NCBI GenBank assembly: GCA_030151255.1
Contig: JASLED010000034.1
Span: 1-39,361, forward strand
Length of the DNA: 39,361 bases
Reading direction: 5' to 3'
Origin: Flavobacterium sp.
GTDB taxonomy: Bacteria; Bacteroidota; Bacteroidia; Flavobacteriales; Flavobacteriaceae
Position 1 is the stretch's first letter. The number at the start of each line of letters is the position of its first letter. The notes beneath the pieces were generated by a model. That model was not told the DNA's origin and searched no databases. It worked only from the letters and a program-made list of their open reading frames with translations. The position numbers and the translations under genes were made by a program. Positions 15,497 to 23,143 of the stretch are shown piece after piece.

Positions 15497-16801
15497 ATGG
15501 CAAAGTTCGAATTGAAATTACCCAAAATGGGTGAAAGTGTTGCAGAGGCAACAATTACAAACTGGTTGAAAAATGTAGGAGATCGTATTGAAGCAGATGA
15601 AACAGTTTTAGAAATCGCAACTGACAAAGTTGATAGCGAAGTTCCATCAGAAGTAGAAGGAACTTTGGTAGAAATATTGTTTCAAGTAGATGATGTTGTT
15701 CAAGTAGGACAAACAATAGCTATTATTGAAACTGAAGGTGGAGATGCTGCTCCTTCAGCAGCAAAACAAGAAGCTCCGGCAGTAGCAGTTATTGAAAAAG
15801 CAGTAGAAACTGCACAAACAACAGTTGCAACGGCAGCAGATTTTTCAGCATCTGAAAAATTCTTCTCTCCATTAGTGAAAAATATTGCTAAAGAAGAAGG
15901 AATTTCTCTTTCTCAATTAGAAGCAATTAATGGAACAGGAAAAGACGGAAGAGTTACTAAAAATGATATTTTAGCATTTGTAGCTAACAAAGATACAAAC
16001 ACACCTGTAGTAGCAAAACCACAAGCGGCTCCTGCAAAAGTTGCAGCTCCAGTAGCTACGGCTACAAAAGCAGTTCCAGTTTCTGTAAACGGAGGAGACG
16101 AAATTGTTGAAATGGATCGTATGCGTAAGTTGATTTCTGGCTATATGGTTCAGTCTTTATCAACTTCAGCTCACGTTCAATCATTTATTGAAGTAGATGT
16201 TACGAATATCGTTAACTGGAGAAATAAAGTTAAAAACACATTTGAAAAGAGAGAAGGAGAAAAATTAACGTTTACTCCAATCTTTATGGAAGCTGTGGCA
16301 AAAGCATTGAAAGATTTTCCTGGAATGAATATTTCTGTAGAAGGTGATTACATCATCAAGAAGAAAAATATCAACTTAGGAATGGCAGCAGCTTTACCAA
16401 ATGGAAACCTAATTGTGCCGGTAATTAAAAATGCAGATCAATTAAACTTGGTAGGTATGGCAAAAGCGGTAAACGATTTAGGAAACCGTGCAAAAGCAGG
16501 TAAATTAAAACCAGACGATACACAAGGAGGAACGTATACAGTAACGAATGTGGGTACATTTGGAAGTGTGTTCGGAACGCCAATCATCAACCAACCACAA
16601 GTAGGTATTTTAGCTTTAGGAGCAATTAGAAAAGTACCAGCGGTTATCGAAACTCCAGAAGGAGATTTTATCGGAATCCGTCAAAAAATGTTCTTATCGC
16701 ACAGTTATGATCACCGTGTGGTAGATGGAGCATTAGGTGGTTCTTTCGTAAAACGCGTAGCGGATATTTTAGAAGCGTGGGATATTAATAGAGAAATCTA
16801 A
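15497..16801 (+). CDS. 2-oxoacid dehydrogenase complex E2 (dihydrolipoamide acyltransferase)
   Basis: 434 residues in the normal E2 order. The single lipoyl domain covers about 1-78, with the lipoylated Lys44 in EIATDKVDSEVP. An Ala/Pro/Val-rich linker follows, then a peripheral-subunit-binding domain near 118-155 (SPLVKNIAKEEGISL...GKDGRVTKNDIL), a second Ala/Pro linker, and the catalytic acyltransferase domain from about 200 to the end with His406 and Asp410 in DHRVVDG. Which complex it serves (branched-chain, pyruvate or 2-oxoglutarate) is not shown, because no E1 or E3 gene is adjacent. The single lipoyl domain and its sequence favour a branched-chain-type E2 (moderate). A promoter lies before it and a strong terminator after it. 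Confidence 0.93.
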   Translation: MAKFELKLPKMGESVAEATITNWLKNVGDRIEADETVLEIATDKVDSEVPSEVEGTLVEILFQVDDVVQVGQTIAIIETEGGDAAPSAAKQEAPAVAVIEKAVETAQTTVATAADFSASEKFFSPLVKNIAKEEGISLSQLEAINGTGKDGRVTKNDILAFVANKDTNTPVVAKPQAAPAKVAAPVATATKAVPVSVNGGDEIVEMDRMRKLISGYMVQSLSTSAHVQSFIEVDVTNIVNWRNKVKNTFEKREGEKLTFTPIFMEAVAKALKDFPGMNISVEGDYIIKKKNINLGMAAALPNGNLIVPVIKNADQLNLVGMAKAVNDLGNRAKAGKLKPDDTQGGTYTVTNVGTFGSVFGTPIINQPQVGILALGAIRKVPAVIETPEGDFIGIRQKMFLSHSYDHRVVDGALGGSFVKRVADILEAWDINREI

Positions 16802-16818
16802 TCCAATTGAATAGATAC

Positions 16819-16851
16819 AAAAAAGGCTTGTCGATCGACAAGCCTTTTTTT
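16819..16851. terminator. Bidirectional terminator between E2 and DUF1648 genes
   Basis: A perfect 20-bp palindrome at 16825-16844 (GGCTTGTCGATCGACAAGCC) is flanked by A6 and T7. It serves both convergent genes; the minus-strand gene's stop lies in the T-tract. Confidence 0.93.
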
Positions 16852-17356
16852 ATTGTTTTTTTGCTGATTTTTTCATTGAAACGAGATAGAAAATAGTTGG
16901 TATAAACATTAATGCAAAGAAGATATAAATAAAGCTATCTCCTAATCCGTCAGCTTTACCTAAAGCTGTTCTTATCGTTTGTATTTCGATAAAAAACATG
17001 ACTAAGGTAGTCATTAATGCTAAAATGTTAATTAATCGTGTAGCTTTTGTATATTGTGCTTGTGCGTTTTCGGGAGTAATGGTTACAGGATAATTAAATA
17101 AATGTGGTTTTCTGGATATAATAAGCATTGGAATAGCAATAATCACTGCAATAGCCGGAACTAGAAAAATAGTTTTTTTATCGCCATAAGCATCTGGCTT
17201 TCCAGCAAAGTTATAATGCGTCGGAATTTCGTCGGGCAAAAAGGTGTAATAATAAGCGCAAGTCGCAACAAAGGCAACAAGCACCAAAATTGTGCAAGTA
17301 ATAAGCAATTTGTCGATCGGTTGTTGTGGGATAATTAGTTTTGGTTGTTTAGTCAT
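16850..17356 (-). CDS. DUF1648-domain membrane protein
   Basis: 168 residues with four hydrophobic helices (about 17-40, 64-82, 107-126 and 142-160). After the first helix comes LPDEIPTHYNFAGKPDAYGDK, the DUF1648 signature of an extracytoplasmic loop with IPxHxxxxGxxD. The domain occurs in SdpI-like immunity proteins and in many uncharacterised membrane proteins; only the domain itself is visible, so no role is assigned. A minus-strand -7 box lies 29 bp upstream. It is convergent with the E2 gene and divergent from the ATP pyrophosphatase gene. Confidence 0.8.
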   Translation of the reverse strand: MTKQPKLIIPQQPIDKLLITCTILVLVAFVATCAYYYTFLPDEIPTHYNFAGKPDAYGDKKTIFLVPAIAVIIAIPMLIISRKPHLFNYPVTITPENAQAQYTKATRLINILALMTTLVMFFIEIQTIRTALGKADGLGDSFIYIFFALMFIPTIFYLVSMKKSAKKQ

Positions 17357-17384
17357 AATAAAAGGAATGTTAATTTTATTGAAT

Positions 17385-17392
17385 CAAATATA
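17385..17392 (-). promoter_or_regulatory. DUF1648 gene promoter, -7 box TATATTTG
   Basis: CAAATATA on the plus strand reads TATATTTG on the minus strand, 28 bp before the ATG at 17356. No matching -33 TTG was found. Confidence 0.5.
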
Positions 17393-17427
17393 ATAATTAT
17401 TAATATAAATTATAATAAAATTTAAGT

Positions 17428-18132
17428 TTGAAGAAGAAATGTTTTATTAATTGGAGTTCTGGGAAAGATGCAGCTTATGCTTTATACGTTTTGAGTCAGC
17501 AAACGGAATGGGAAGTAGTTCGATTGTTAACTTCGGTAAATGAAGTGTATCAGCGCGTATCAATGCACGGAATTAGCTTGCCATTGGTGCAACGTCAGGC
17601 TGCTGCTTTGGGTTTGCCTTTAGATGTGCTTTATTTGCCCGAAAAAGTTTCGATGGAAGAATATGAAACTTTGGTAACTGCTCAGCTCAAAAGCTATCAA
17701 AATCAAGAAATTGTTGATAGTGTGTATGGCGATATTTTATTGGAAGATTTAAAACTGTTTCGCGAACAACAATTAGCAACTATTGGAATGCGTGGTATTT
17801 TTCCGTTGTGGCAACGCAATACCAAAGAATTGTTGTTGGAAATGATTGATGCAGGCTTAAAAACCATCGTAATTTGCGTGAACGAGCAGTATTTGGATAA
17901 AAGCTTTTTAGGCAGAATCATCGATCGGGATTTTTTAGCAGATTTACCCGCTAATGTTGATCCTTGTGGCGAAAACGGCGAATTTCATACTTTTTGTTTT
18001 GACGGACCAATGTTTGCTCATCCTGTTGATTTTACTTTAGGAGAAGTGGTGTACAAAACCTACGATGCGCCACAAGCAGCAGATGAAAATGCACCTAAAG
18101 TTTATGGTTATTATTTTTTGGATTTGGAGTGA
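17428..18132 (+). CDS. Dph6-type ATP pyrophosphatase (adenine nucleotide alpha hydrolase)
   Basis: 234 residues. The N-terminal PP-loop is INWSSGKDAAYALY, close to the SGGKDS loop of diphthine-ammonia ligase-like enzymes, which adenylate a carboxylate before amidation. VYGDILLEDLK and the CGENGEFHTF(C/V)FDGPMF block in the last third are typical of the bacterial Dph6-related family, so the family call is strong. Bacteria lack diphthamide, and the real substrate is unknown. The start is a TTG: an in-frame TAA lies 12 bp upstream and the only nearby ATG (17439) is out of frame. The TTG lies inside a TAAGTTTG sequence that itself looks like a -7 box, so the start is uncertain. The stop is 13 bp from a convergent gene, with no terminator between. 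Confidence 0.82.
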   Translation: MKKKCFINWSSGKDAAYALYVLSQQTEWEVVRLLTSVNEVYQRVSMHGISLPLVQRQAAALGLPLDVLYLPEKVSMEEYETLVTAQLKSYQNQEIVDSVYGDILLEDLKLFREQQLATIGMRGIFPLWQRNTKELLLEMIDAGLKTIVICVNEQYLDKSFLGRIIDRDFLADLPANVDPCGENGEFHTFCFDGPMFAHPVDFTLGEVVYKTYDAPQAADENAPKVYGYYFLDLE

Positions 18133-18145
18133 GTAAGTTTTGTTG

Positions 18146-18658
18146 TTAAAAATTATAGTTTTCAGAAAATTTTTGTCTTGAATAGAAAAATAGCCATCCC
18201 ATTTTTTTGTCGGTGGAATTCGGTTGATTTTGGTAAATCCATTCTATACGAAAGCCAGACGTTTCCCAAATCCAAGATTTATTACTTTTATGGTATCGTC
18301 CGTTGTATTCTAAATTAGGATATATTTTCCAAAGTTCTTTTAATAACTCTCTTATTTTCACGTAATCTTCAAAAGATAATCCTTCTTCTGATTCTCCAAA
18401 TAGCACATGTAACGTATATAAATTACCGTTATCAAAATAAGAAACTGTTCGATAAGGAGTTTTTTGAGGAATATCTTTTAGTTCCATTTTATCTGATGAT
18501 CTAACTAATCTCTCGGGTAAAGGATCAGGATGAATGATAGCTCCTTTCGCAAATAATTCAAAAGGATATAAAACAGGATTAGGCAATTCTTGGGCATACG
18601 TACTTGTAGAAACAAGTAGTAAAACAAATGATAATAAAATATTTTTTAGACTACGCAT
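18146..18658 (-). CDS. Uncharacterised secreted protein
   Basis: 170 residues with a signal peptide (MRSLKNILLSFVLLLVSTSTYAQ, cleaved near residue 23). The mature part is mixed alpha/beta with many Tyr and Trp, including SYFDNGNLYTLHVLFGE and the closing WLFFYSRQKF. I recognise no domain. The frame is convincing: it fills the space between neighbours and has a typical signal. It converges on the ATP pyrophosphatase gene with a 13-bp gap. A near-consensus minus-strand -7 box (TATTTCTG, 18712-18705) lies 46 bp upstream. Confidence 0.7.
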   Translation of the reverse strand: MRSLKNILLSFVLLLVSTSTYAQELPNPVLYPFELFAKGAIIHPDPLPERLVRSSDKMELKDIPQKTPYRTVSYFDNGNLYTLHVLFGESEEGLSFEDYVKIRELLKELWKIYPNLEYNGRYHKSNKSWIWETSGFRIEWIYQNQPNSTDKKMGWLFFYSRQKFSENYNF

Positions 18659-18825
18659 TTTTTGTTGAGAAAATAATAGTTAAAGAGATTGTGTTTATAA
18701 GTATCAGAAATAAACTTTAGTGATTATTAATAAACGCATTAAATATAGAAAAAAAATGAATGAGAATTGGTATTTGTTTAACGTAGTTAGTTTTCAATAA
18801 ATATTTTATCCGCACCTTGATGATT

Positions 18826-18858
18826 TTGTATTTAATTGCAGAATAATTGATAAATTTG
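18826..18858 (+). promoter_or_regulatory. Lipoprotein gene promoter, TTG-N22-TAAATTTG
   Basis: TTG at 18826-18828 and TAAATTTG at 18851-18858, spaced 22 bp, lie 28 bp before the ATG. Confidence 0.7.
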
Positions 18859-18886
18859 TTTTTTGCTAAAATGAAAATTTTAAAAA

Positions 18887-19429
18887 ATGAAAAAAATAAT
18901 AATGTTGTTTTTTACAGGGTTACTATTAGTGGCTTGTAAAGAAAAAGGACAAAATACAGTTCCAGCAGAAATTACAGAGCAAGAAGCTGTTGATAGAAAA
19001 GAAGTAGCATCTGATAAAATATTTTTACAATTATCAAGTGAAATATTAACTCCTTTAGAATTACTTGATGAAGAAAGCAATGAAGTAGTTTCAAAATATG
19101 GGTTAGAATTTGGTGGAGTTTGTTATGCTTGTGATATAGCTAACATTAGGTTGGATAATGAGCAAATAACGCTGATTAATGCTTGTGATAAGGATAAAAA
19201 AATAAGTTTTAAAATAGTTGATTTAAAATTAAATGGAGATCAATTAACGGTAATTACTGCATTTAATGAATTTTCTTTTCAGAAAATTGAAGAAAGTCCT
19301 GTTGTTTATAAGTTAACAGTTGTGGGAGATAATATAGAAGAAACGTATTTTAGAGAAGCATTCTTCTATACTTTAAGCAGTCAGATTACTCGTTTTGATG
19401 TACATGATTGTGGTGAATTTGAAGGTTAA
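18887..19429 (+). CDS. Uncharacterised lipoprotein
   Basis: 180 residues with a clear lipoprotein signal, LLLVAC with Cys17 as the lipid anchor. The mature protein is acidic; it has a central GGVCYACDIANIRL stretch and a later Cys in NACDKDKK, with one more Cys near the C-terminus (HDCGEFEG). The Cys pairs might form disulfides in the periplasm. I recognise no family. It has a good promoter and a terminator shared with the convergent kinase gene, so it is a stand-alone unit. Confidence 0.72.
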   Translation: MKKIIMLFFTGLLLVACKEKGQNTVPAEITEQEAVDRKEVASDKIFLQLSSEILTPLELLDEESNEVVSKYGLEFGGVCYACDIANIRLDNEQITLINACDKDKKISFKIVDLKLNGDQLTVITAFNEFSFQKIEESPVVYKLTVVGDNIEETYFREAFFYTLSSQITRFDVHDCGEFEG

Positions 19430-19439
19430 AAAAAATATA

Positions 19440-19476
19440 AAAACACTCCTAAATATTAAATGTTTAGGAGTGTTTT
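19440..19476. terminator. Bidirectional terminator between lipoprotein and kinase genes
   Basis: A 14-bp perfect stem pairs 19440-19453 with 19463-19476 (core CACTCCTAAA/TTTAGGAGTG) around a 9-nt loop. The sensor-kinase stop codon (19464-19466) lies in the right arm. Confidence 0.88.
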
Positions 19477-20828
19477 ATTTTAGGTATTTTGATTACAACT
19501 ATTGTTCCTACATCAATTGTTGAAGAAATTTTTAGTAGTCCTTTATGCAGAGCAATAATTTTGTGTGAAAGTGATAAACCTAGCCCCGTACCCTGAACAG
19601 ATAAGGCATTACTCGATCTGAAAAAAGGTAAGAACAGCTTATCAATATCTTCGGCTTTAATTCCAATTCCTTTGTCTTTTATAGTAATGATGATGTTTTT
19701 ATTATCGGTATTTAAAATTAAATCAATCGGTTTTTGATGCGAAAATTTATGTGCATTGTGGATAACATTTGTTAGTGCTAATGCCAATAAATTTACATTG
19801 CCTTTAAAATACAATGTCATTAAATCTTCTTTTGTTTTTAAATTGAAATTTAAGTTAATAGTTGAGTCATTGGCAATAATGGTATCTATTGTCATCCACC
19901 AAAAAGCTTCAAATGAGTTTTCTTGCGAATCAAAATTAGAATTGTTAAGTTTTGATAATGCTAGTAAATTGCTTATAATGTGATCGATATGTATGGCATC
20001 TTTGGCAATTCCTCGTAAAACTTCCTGATATTCTTCTTTGCTGCGTTCGTATCTCAAAGCAATTTCTGCGTTGCCAAGCATTGCAGCAATAGGTGTTTTT
20101 AGCTCATGTGAGGCGTGTGATACAAATGATTGCTGATTGTCGAACGAAATGTGTAAACGCTTGAATAAATTGTTGATGGTTTTGCTTAGTGATTTAATTT
20201 CATCGTTTGACATATGATCAACAGGAATAGGTTGAATTAATGTTTCAACGTTTTTGTTTTGCACATGATTAATGATGCTTTGAATAGGTTTTAGAATTGA
20301 TGTTGTAAAAAAACGAGATAAAACAAAAGCAATTAACAAAGCAATAAATGCACTTGATATCATAATGGTTTTTAGTTGAGCTAATGCTTGTTCGCCAATT
20401 TTATTAAAGGCTTTTGCAACAATAATATAATTGCCAGAATTATCGTTGTAATAAATACCAACTACATATTCTTGTCCGTTTTTGTATTGTACTTTTTTCT
20501 TTTGTATAACTTGTTGTAAGAATAATTTATCCCATTTTAAATCTTTTTCATCAATGTAAGTTGGTTCATAATTAACGGTATAAATTCTAATTTGTTCTTT
20601 AGATAAAGTGCGTGGAAATTTTTTGAGAACTTCTTGATATTCTTCTTTCGTAAAATTATCTTCAGCCAAGTAATTATGCCCAACAGTAATGGCTCTGTCT
20701 TCCAATTCTCTAAAAAAATTATTAGACCATTGATTGGCAACTACAAAGTAAATTGAAGTGATTAAAATGGAAATCAGAATGGCAAATAATCCAATAAATT
20801 GTAACGATAATCGAGTTCTAATTTTCAT
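19464..20828 (-). CDS. HAMP-containing sensor histidine kinase, orphan
   Basis: 454 residues. Membrane helices at about 10-30 and 153-174 enclose a periplasmic sensor of about 120 residues. A HAMP region (from about 175) leads to the H-box SHASHELKTPIAAM with phospho-acceptor His241, and the ATPase domain has ALTNVIHNAHKFS (N-box), DKGIGI (G1) and GTGLGLSLSHKI (G2). All catalytic motifs are intact. No response regulator gene is next to it on either side, which is unusual, since such kinases normally pair with one. It lies 50 bp downstream of the DUF4252 gene with a terminator hairpin between, and I found no separate promoter, so it may depend on read-through. Confidence 0.92.
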   Translation of the reverse strand: MKIRTRLSLQFIGLFAILISILITSIYFVVANQWSNNFFRELEDRAITVGHNYLAEDNFTKEEYQEVLKKFPRTLSKEQIRIYTVNYEPTYIDEKDLKWDKLFLQQVIQKKKVQYKNGQEYVVGIYYNDNSGNYIIVAKAFNKIGEQALAQLKTIMISSAFIALLIAFVLSRFFTTSILKPIQSIINHVQNKNVETLIQPIPVDHMSNDEIKSLSKTINNLFKRLHISFDNQQSFVSHASHELKTPIAAMLGNAEIALRYERSKEEYQEVLRGIAKDAIHIDHIISNLLALSKLNNSNFDSQENSFEAFWWMTIDTIIANDSTINLNFNLKTKEDLMTLYFKGNVNLLALALTNVIHNAHKFSHQKPIDLILNTDNKNIIITIKDKGIGIKAEDIDKLFLPFFRSSNALSVQGTGLGLSLSHKIIALHKGLLKISSTIDVGTIVVIKIPKIKHS

Positions 20829-20851
20829 AGAATAATGAATTGTATGGAAAG

Positions 20852-20879
20852 AAAAAAGCTTCTGTTGAGAAGCTTTTTT
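20852..20879. terminator. Terminator between DUF4252 gene and sensor kinase
   Basis: AAAAAAGCTTCT (20852-20863) pairs with AGAAGCTTTTTT (20868-20879), loop GTTG. It ends the minus-strand DUF4252 gene just upstream of the kinase start. Confidence 0.82.
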
Positions 20880-21397
20880 TATAATTTATCTAGTGTATTA
20901 CCCAAAGGTAATTTCATTTTTTTTGTTAGCGATGAAAGCTCTTTTAAACTGAAATTTCCTGTAATTAATACTAAAATGGTTTCGTTGGTACTTTCATTAA
21001 TCATAACAAGTTCTGAAATTATTTTGTTGTTTGCAGTATTATCAGTAAAAATAATAATAGTGCTTTCGCTGTCTTTTTTATTGATGATTTCTTTTAGGTT
21101 ATTTACTCTTACATAATCGAAAGCAGTGCCAGATAATTGTTTTTGCTGTTCTGCTTTTTGAGCATTAAAAACACGTAAATGATTTAGCTTTTTTATTAAG
21201 TCAAAGTAAACTTTTTCTTCCGGATTGGTTGTTTCTACTTTTACATTAGCCATCATTTCAAACATTTTTTTGTTTACAATAACGCTATTTATGTTCTTGT
21301 CTTTTTCAAATTTTGTAAATACATCCTGAGCAAATGAATTTGAACTAAATAAAAGTGCAAATAAAAACAATATAGAATAGTTGATTTTTTTCTTCAT
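20879..21397 (-). CDS. DUF4252-domain secreted protein
   Basis: 172 residues with a signal peptide (SILFLFALLFSSNSFAQ, cleaved near residue 24). The mature domain, running from FTKFEKDKNINSVIVNKKMF to the end, has the layout of DUF4252 proteins found almost only in Bacteroidota, often near ECF sigma factors and their anti-sigma genes. Here the upstream partner is a 75-residue membrane protein 2 bp away, and a histidine kinase lies downstream; no sigma factor is in reach. The function is unknown; a cell-envelope signalling role is a guess from context. Confidence 0.75.
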   Translation of the reverse strand: MKKKINYSILFLFALLFSSNSFAQDVFTKFEKDKNINSVIVNKKMFEMMANVKVETTNPEEKVYFDLIKKLNHLRVFNAQKAEQQKQLSGTAFDYVRVNNLKEIINKKDSESTIIIFTDNTANNKIISELVMINESTNETILVLITGNFSLKELSSLTKKMKLPLGNTLDKL

Positions 21398-21399
21398 AA

Positions 21400-21627
21400 T
21401 TACTGTTCTTTGGTATTTTTATTAATCGCTTTCGAAACTTCAAATAAAATAGCTTTACACTCATTGTAAGCAACTTCCGGAGTAGAAAAACTACCTAAGT
21501 TATTGCTAGCTTCTATAGTTTTATCTTGTTGTTTATTGTTGATGTAATTTGATTGAACAATAACAACAACTAATCCAATGATGATAATACTGCTAATGAA
21601 ATAGGTAATGTGTTTTTTGTTTTTCAT
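21400..21627 (-). CDS. Small membrane-anchored protein upstream of DUF4252 gene
   Basis: 75 residues: a basic N-terminus, one transmembrane helix (about 8-26, ISSIIIIGLVVVIV) and a soluble tail with SFSTPEVAYNECKAILFEVS. A similar FxTPxEAxxE...L segment occurs in small proteins that accompany DUF4252 genes, which supports it as a real partner. It ends 2 bp before the DUF4252 start, so the two are surely co-transcribed. No function is assigned. Confidence 0.65.
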   Translation of the reverse strand: MKNKKHITYFISSIIIIGLVVVIVQSNYINNKQQDKTIEASNNLGSFSTPEVAYNECKAILFEVSKAINKNTKEQ

Positions 21628-21728
21628 TTAAAGTTATTGATAATGATTAATGCAAAGTAAAAATAGAAAATAAAATGAATATTTCACAGTTTTCTATTTA
21701 CTAACAAGTAACTGAAAAATACGGACAT

Positions 21729-21759
21729 AAAAAAAGAGTCGGAAACGACTCTTTTTTTT
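21729..21759. terminator. Terminator of the BtuG-like gene
   Basis: GAGTCG (21736-21741) pairs with CGACTC (21746-21751) around a GAAA tetraloop, flanked by A7 and T8. It lies right after the minus-strand stop at 21761 and also faces the DUF4252 unit upstream region. Confidence 0.9.
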
Positions 21760-21760
21760 A

Positions 21761-22792
21761 TTATTGTTTAAAGTTTGGATAGAAATTGTTAGTGGCAATT
21801 CCACCCTGAAATGATTTTATTTCTTTTCCTTTTAAGTCGTAAATGGTAATTGTACTGCTGTTTACAAAATCACCTGCATTTGCTGTATAGATAATGTTGT
21901 TTATAACATTAAAACCATAAAAACTAGCATATTCATTGTAGTTTTTTGTAGTAACAACTGCATTTTCTTGTGCGTTGATATCAGTTGTACTCCAATTAAA
22001 TACTTTTTCTTTACTTGTATAATACATTGTATTATTGTCTAAACGCAAATTTTTTGCTTCAGGATTCATAGTAGAAAAAAACGTTCGTACAATTGTATTT
22101 GTATTTGCATTGATTTTATAGAAAAACGATTTAAAGCTATTACTAGAAATAGCATAAACAAAATCGCCTAAGATTACCATTCCTTGTAATCCTTCTTCTA
22201 ATGTTATCTTTTTCTCAATTGTGTCATCTTCTCCAATCACAACAATATTTTTTCCAATGCCAAATGCTGCATTTTGCACATACAATTTTGTATTCCAAGC
22301 ATGAATTTGGTCAATAGGGCTTCCTACTGCAACATCAGTTATATACTCGTTTGATGTTGGATTGTAAATCGATACAGCGTTATTCCCTTGGTTAGTTACA
22401 TACATTTTATTGTTTGCAAAAGCAATATAACGAGGCTGATTTAATCCTTCTGTAATTGTACCAATGTGTTTAAAAGTATAGCGATGAAAAATTTCAATTT
22501 TATCTGAATTATTAAGAACCACATAAGCTTTATCATCTTTAAAAGCCATGCTTTGTGCTACATCTCCTAAGTTCTCTTTAGAAATTTTTGCAACATTATC
22601 AAAATACTCGTCATAATTCCAACTTGTAAAACCAACGGTTGCATTTTCGGCATTATAACTTCCTTCGTTTAGTATAATTAAACCATTATTTAATACTGGA
22701 GTATTTGGTTTTTCTACAAACGGATCGTCAGATGTTGTACAAGAAGTTGACAGTATCGACAAGGATAGGGCTAAAAATAATAGTCTTTTCAT
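21761..22792 (-). CDS. BtuG-like beta-propeller surface lipoprotein (DUF5074/YncE type)
   Basis: 343 residues from the ATG at 22792. The signal ends in LSTSC (Cys18), followed by TTSDD, an acidic stretch after the Cys like the lipoprotein export signal for surface exposure in Bacteroidota. The body is repeated beta-propeller blades: AYVVLNNSDKIEIF, MYVTNQGNNAVSIYN, LYVQNAAFG, VYAISSNS, MYYTSKEK, IYTANAGDF. This is the DUF5074/YncE class, to which the cobalamin-binding surface protein BtuG of Bacteroides belongs. It is divergent from a BtuF/FecB-like protein and a BtuC/FecC-like permease, which fits a B12 or chelate import role (inference). The longer frame from 22870 is rejected because a promoter -7 box lies at 22868-22875. 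Confidence 0.78.
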   Translation of the reverse strand: MKRLLFLALSLSILSTSCTTSDDPFVEKPNTPVLNNGLIILNEGSYNAENATVGFTSWNYDEYFDNVAKISKENLGDVAQSMAFKDDKAYVVLNNSDKIEIFHRYTFKHIGTITEGLNQPRYIAFANNKMYVTNQGNNAVSIYNPTSNEYITDVAVGSPIDQIHAWNTKLYVQNAAFGIGKNIVVIGEDDTIEKKITLEEGLQGMVILGDFVYAISSNSFKSFFYKINANTNTIVRTFFSTMNPEAKNLRLDNNTMYYTSKEKVFNWSTTDINAQENAVVTTKNYNEYASFYGFNVINNIIYTANAGDFVNSSTITIYDLKGKEIKSFQGGIATNNFYPNFKQ

Positions 22793-22867
22793 ATTTTGTT
22801 GCGTATTATTATAGTTTTTAGTGGGATTTAAAAAGATTAAAAAAAAGTTAATTTTTCTAAGTCGTCT

Positions 22868-22897
22868 CAAAATTAAATTATATTCTTAAATAAACAA
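22868..22897 (-). promoter_or_regulatory. BtuG-like gene promoter, TTG-N19-TAATTTTG
   Basis: On the minus strand, TTG (22897-22895) and TAATTTTG (22875-22868) are 19 bp apart, the optimal spacing. The predicted start near 22862 gives a leader of about 70 nt to the ATG at 22792. Confidence 0.72.
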
Positions 22898-23112
22898 GAG
22901 TCAATCTTTAAAATTATTAGTCAAAAAATATTTTTTATATTCAAAATACTTCATTTAACCGAAAATATCGTATTAAGCTTAGAATAAATTTTCAGTAAGA
23001 CATTTTCTGTCATTCTATAAAAGGATCACTTTTCTAATTAAATATTTCATTTTAAACTTTCAATTTTGTGTTCAAAAAAAACATGCTTTAAATCAAATTT
23101 AATTTTTAATCT

Positions 23113-23120
23113 TATTTTTG
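23113..23120 (+). promoter_or_regulatory. BtuF-like gene promoter, -7 box TATTTTTG
   Basis: An exact TAnnTTTG 23 bp before the ATG at 23144. It lies inside the longer open frame that starts at 23066, which supports the downstream start. Confidence 0.5.
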
Positions 23121-23143
23121 TTGTTTTAGATATAATAGAAACG

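Larger units (their letters stand above)
22793..23143. other. Divergent intergenic region of the transport locus
   Basis: 351 bp between the start codons of the BtuG-like and BtuF-like genes. It holds a minus-strand promoter (22868-22897) and a plus-strand -7 box (23113-23120). I looked for a cobalamin-riboswitch B12 box and found none. A short inverted repeat GACA-TTTTC-TGTC lies near 23000. Confidence 0.55.

Noticed and set aside
22793..22870. N-terminal extension of the BtuG-like protein
   Set aside because: The lipoprotein signal starts at the ATG at 22792, and the promoter -7 box overlaps the start of the extension.
23066..23143. N-terminal extension of the BtuF-like protein
   Set aside because: It would hide the lipoprotein signal and contains the -7 box at 23113-23120.
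22793..23143. Cobalamin riboswitch in the divergent region
   Set aside because: I looked for the conserved B12 box and pairing elements and could not find them by eye; a covariance-model search would settle it.
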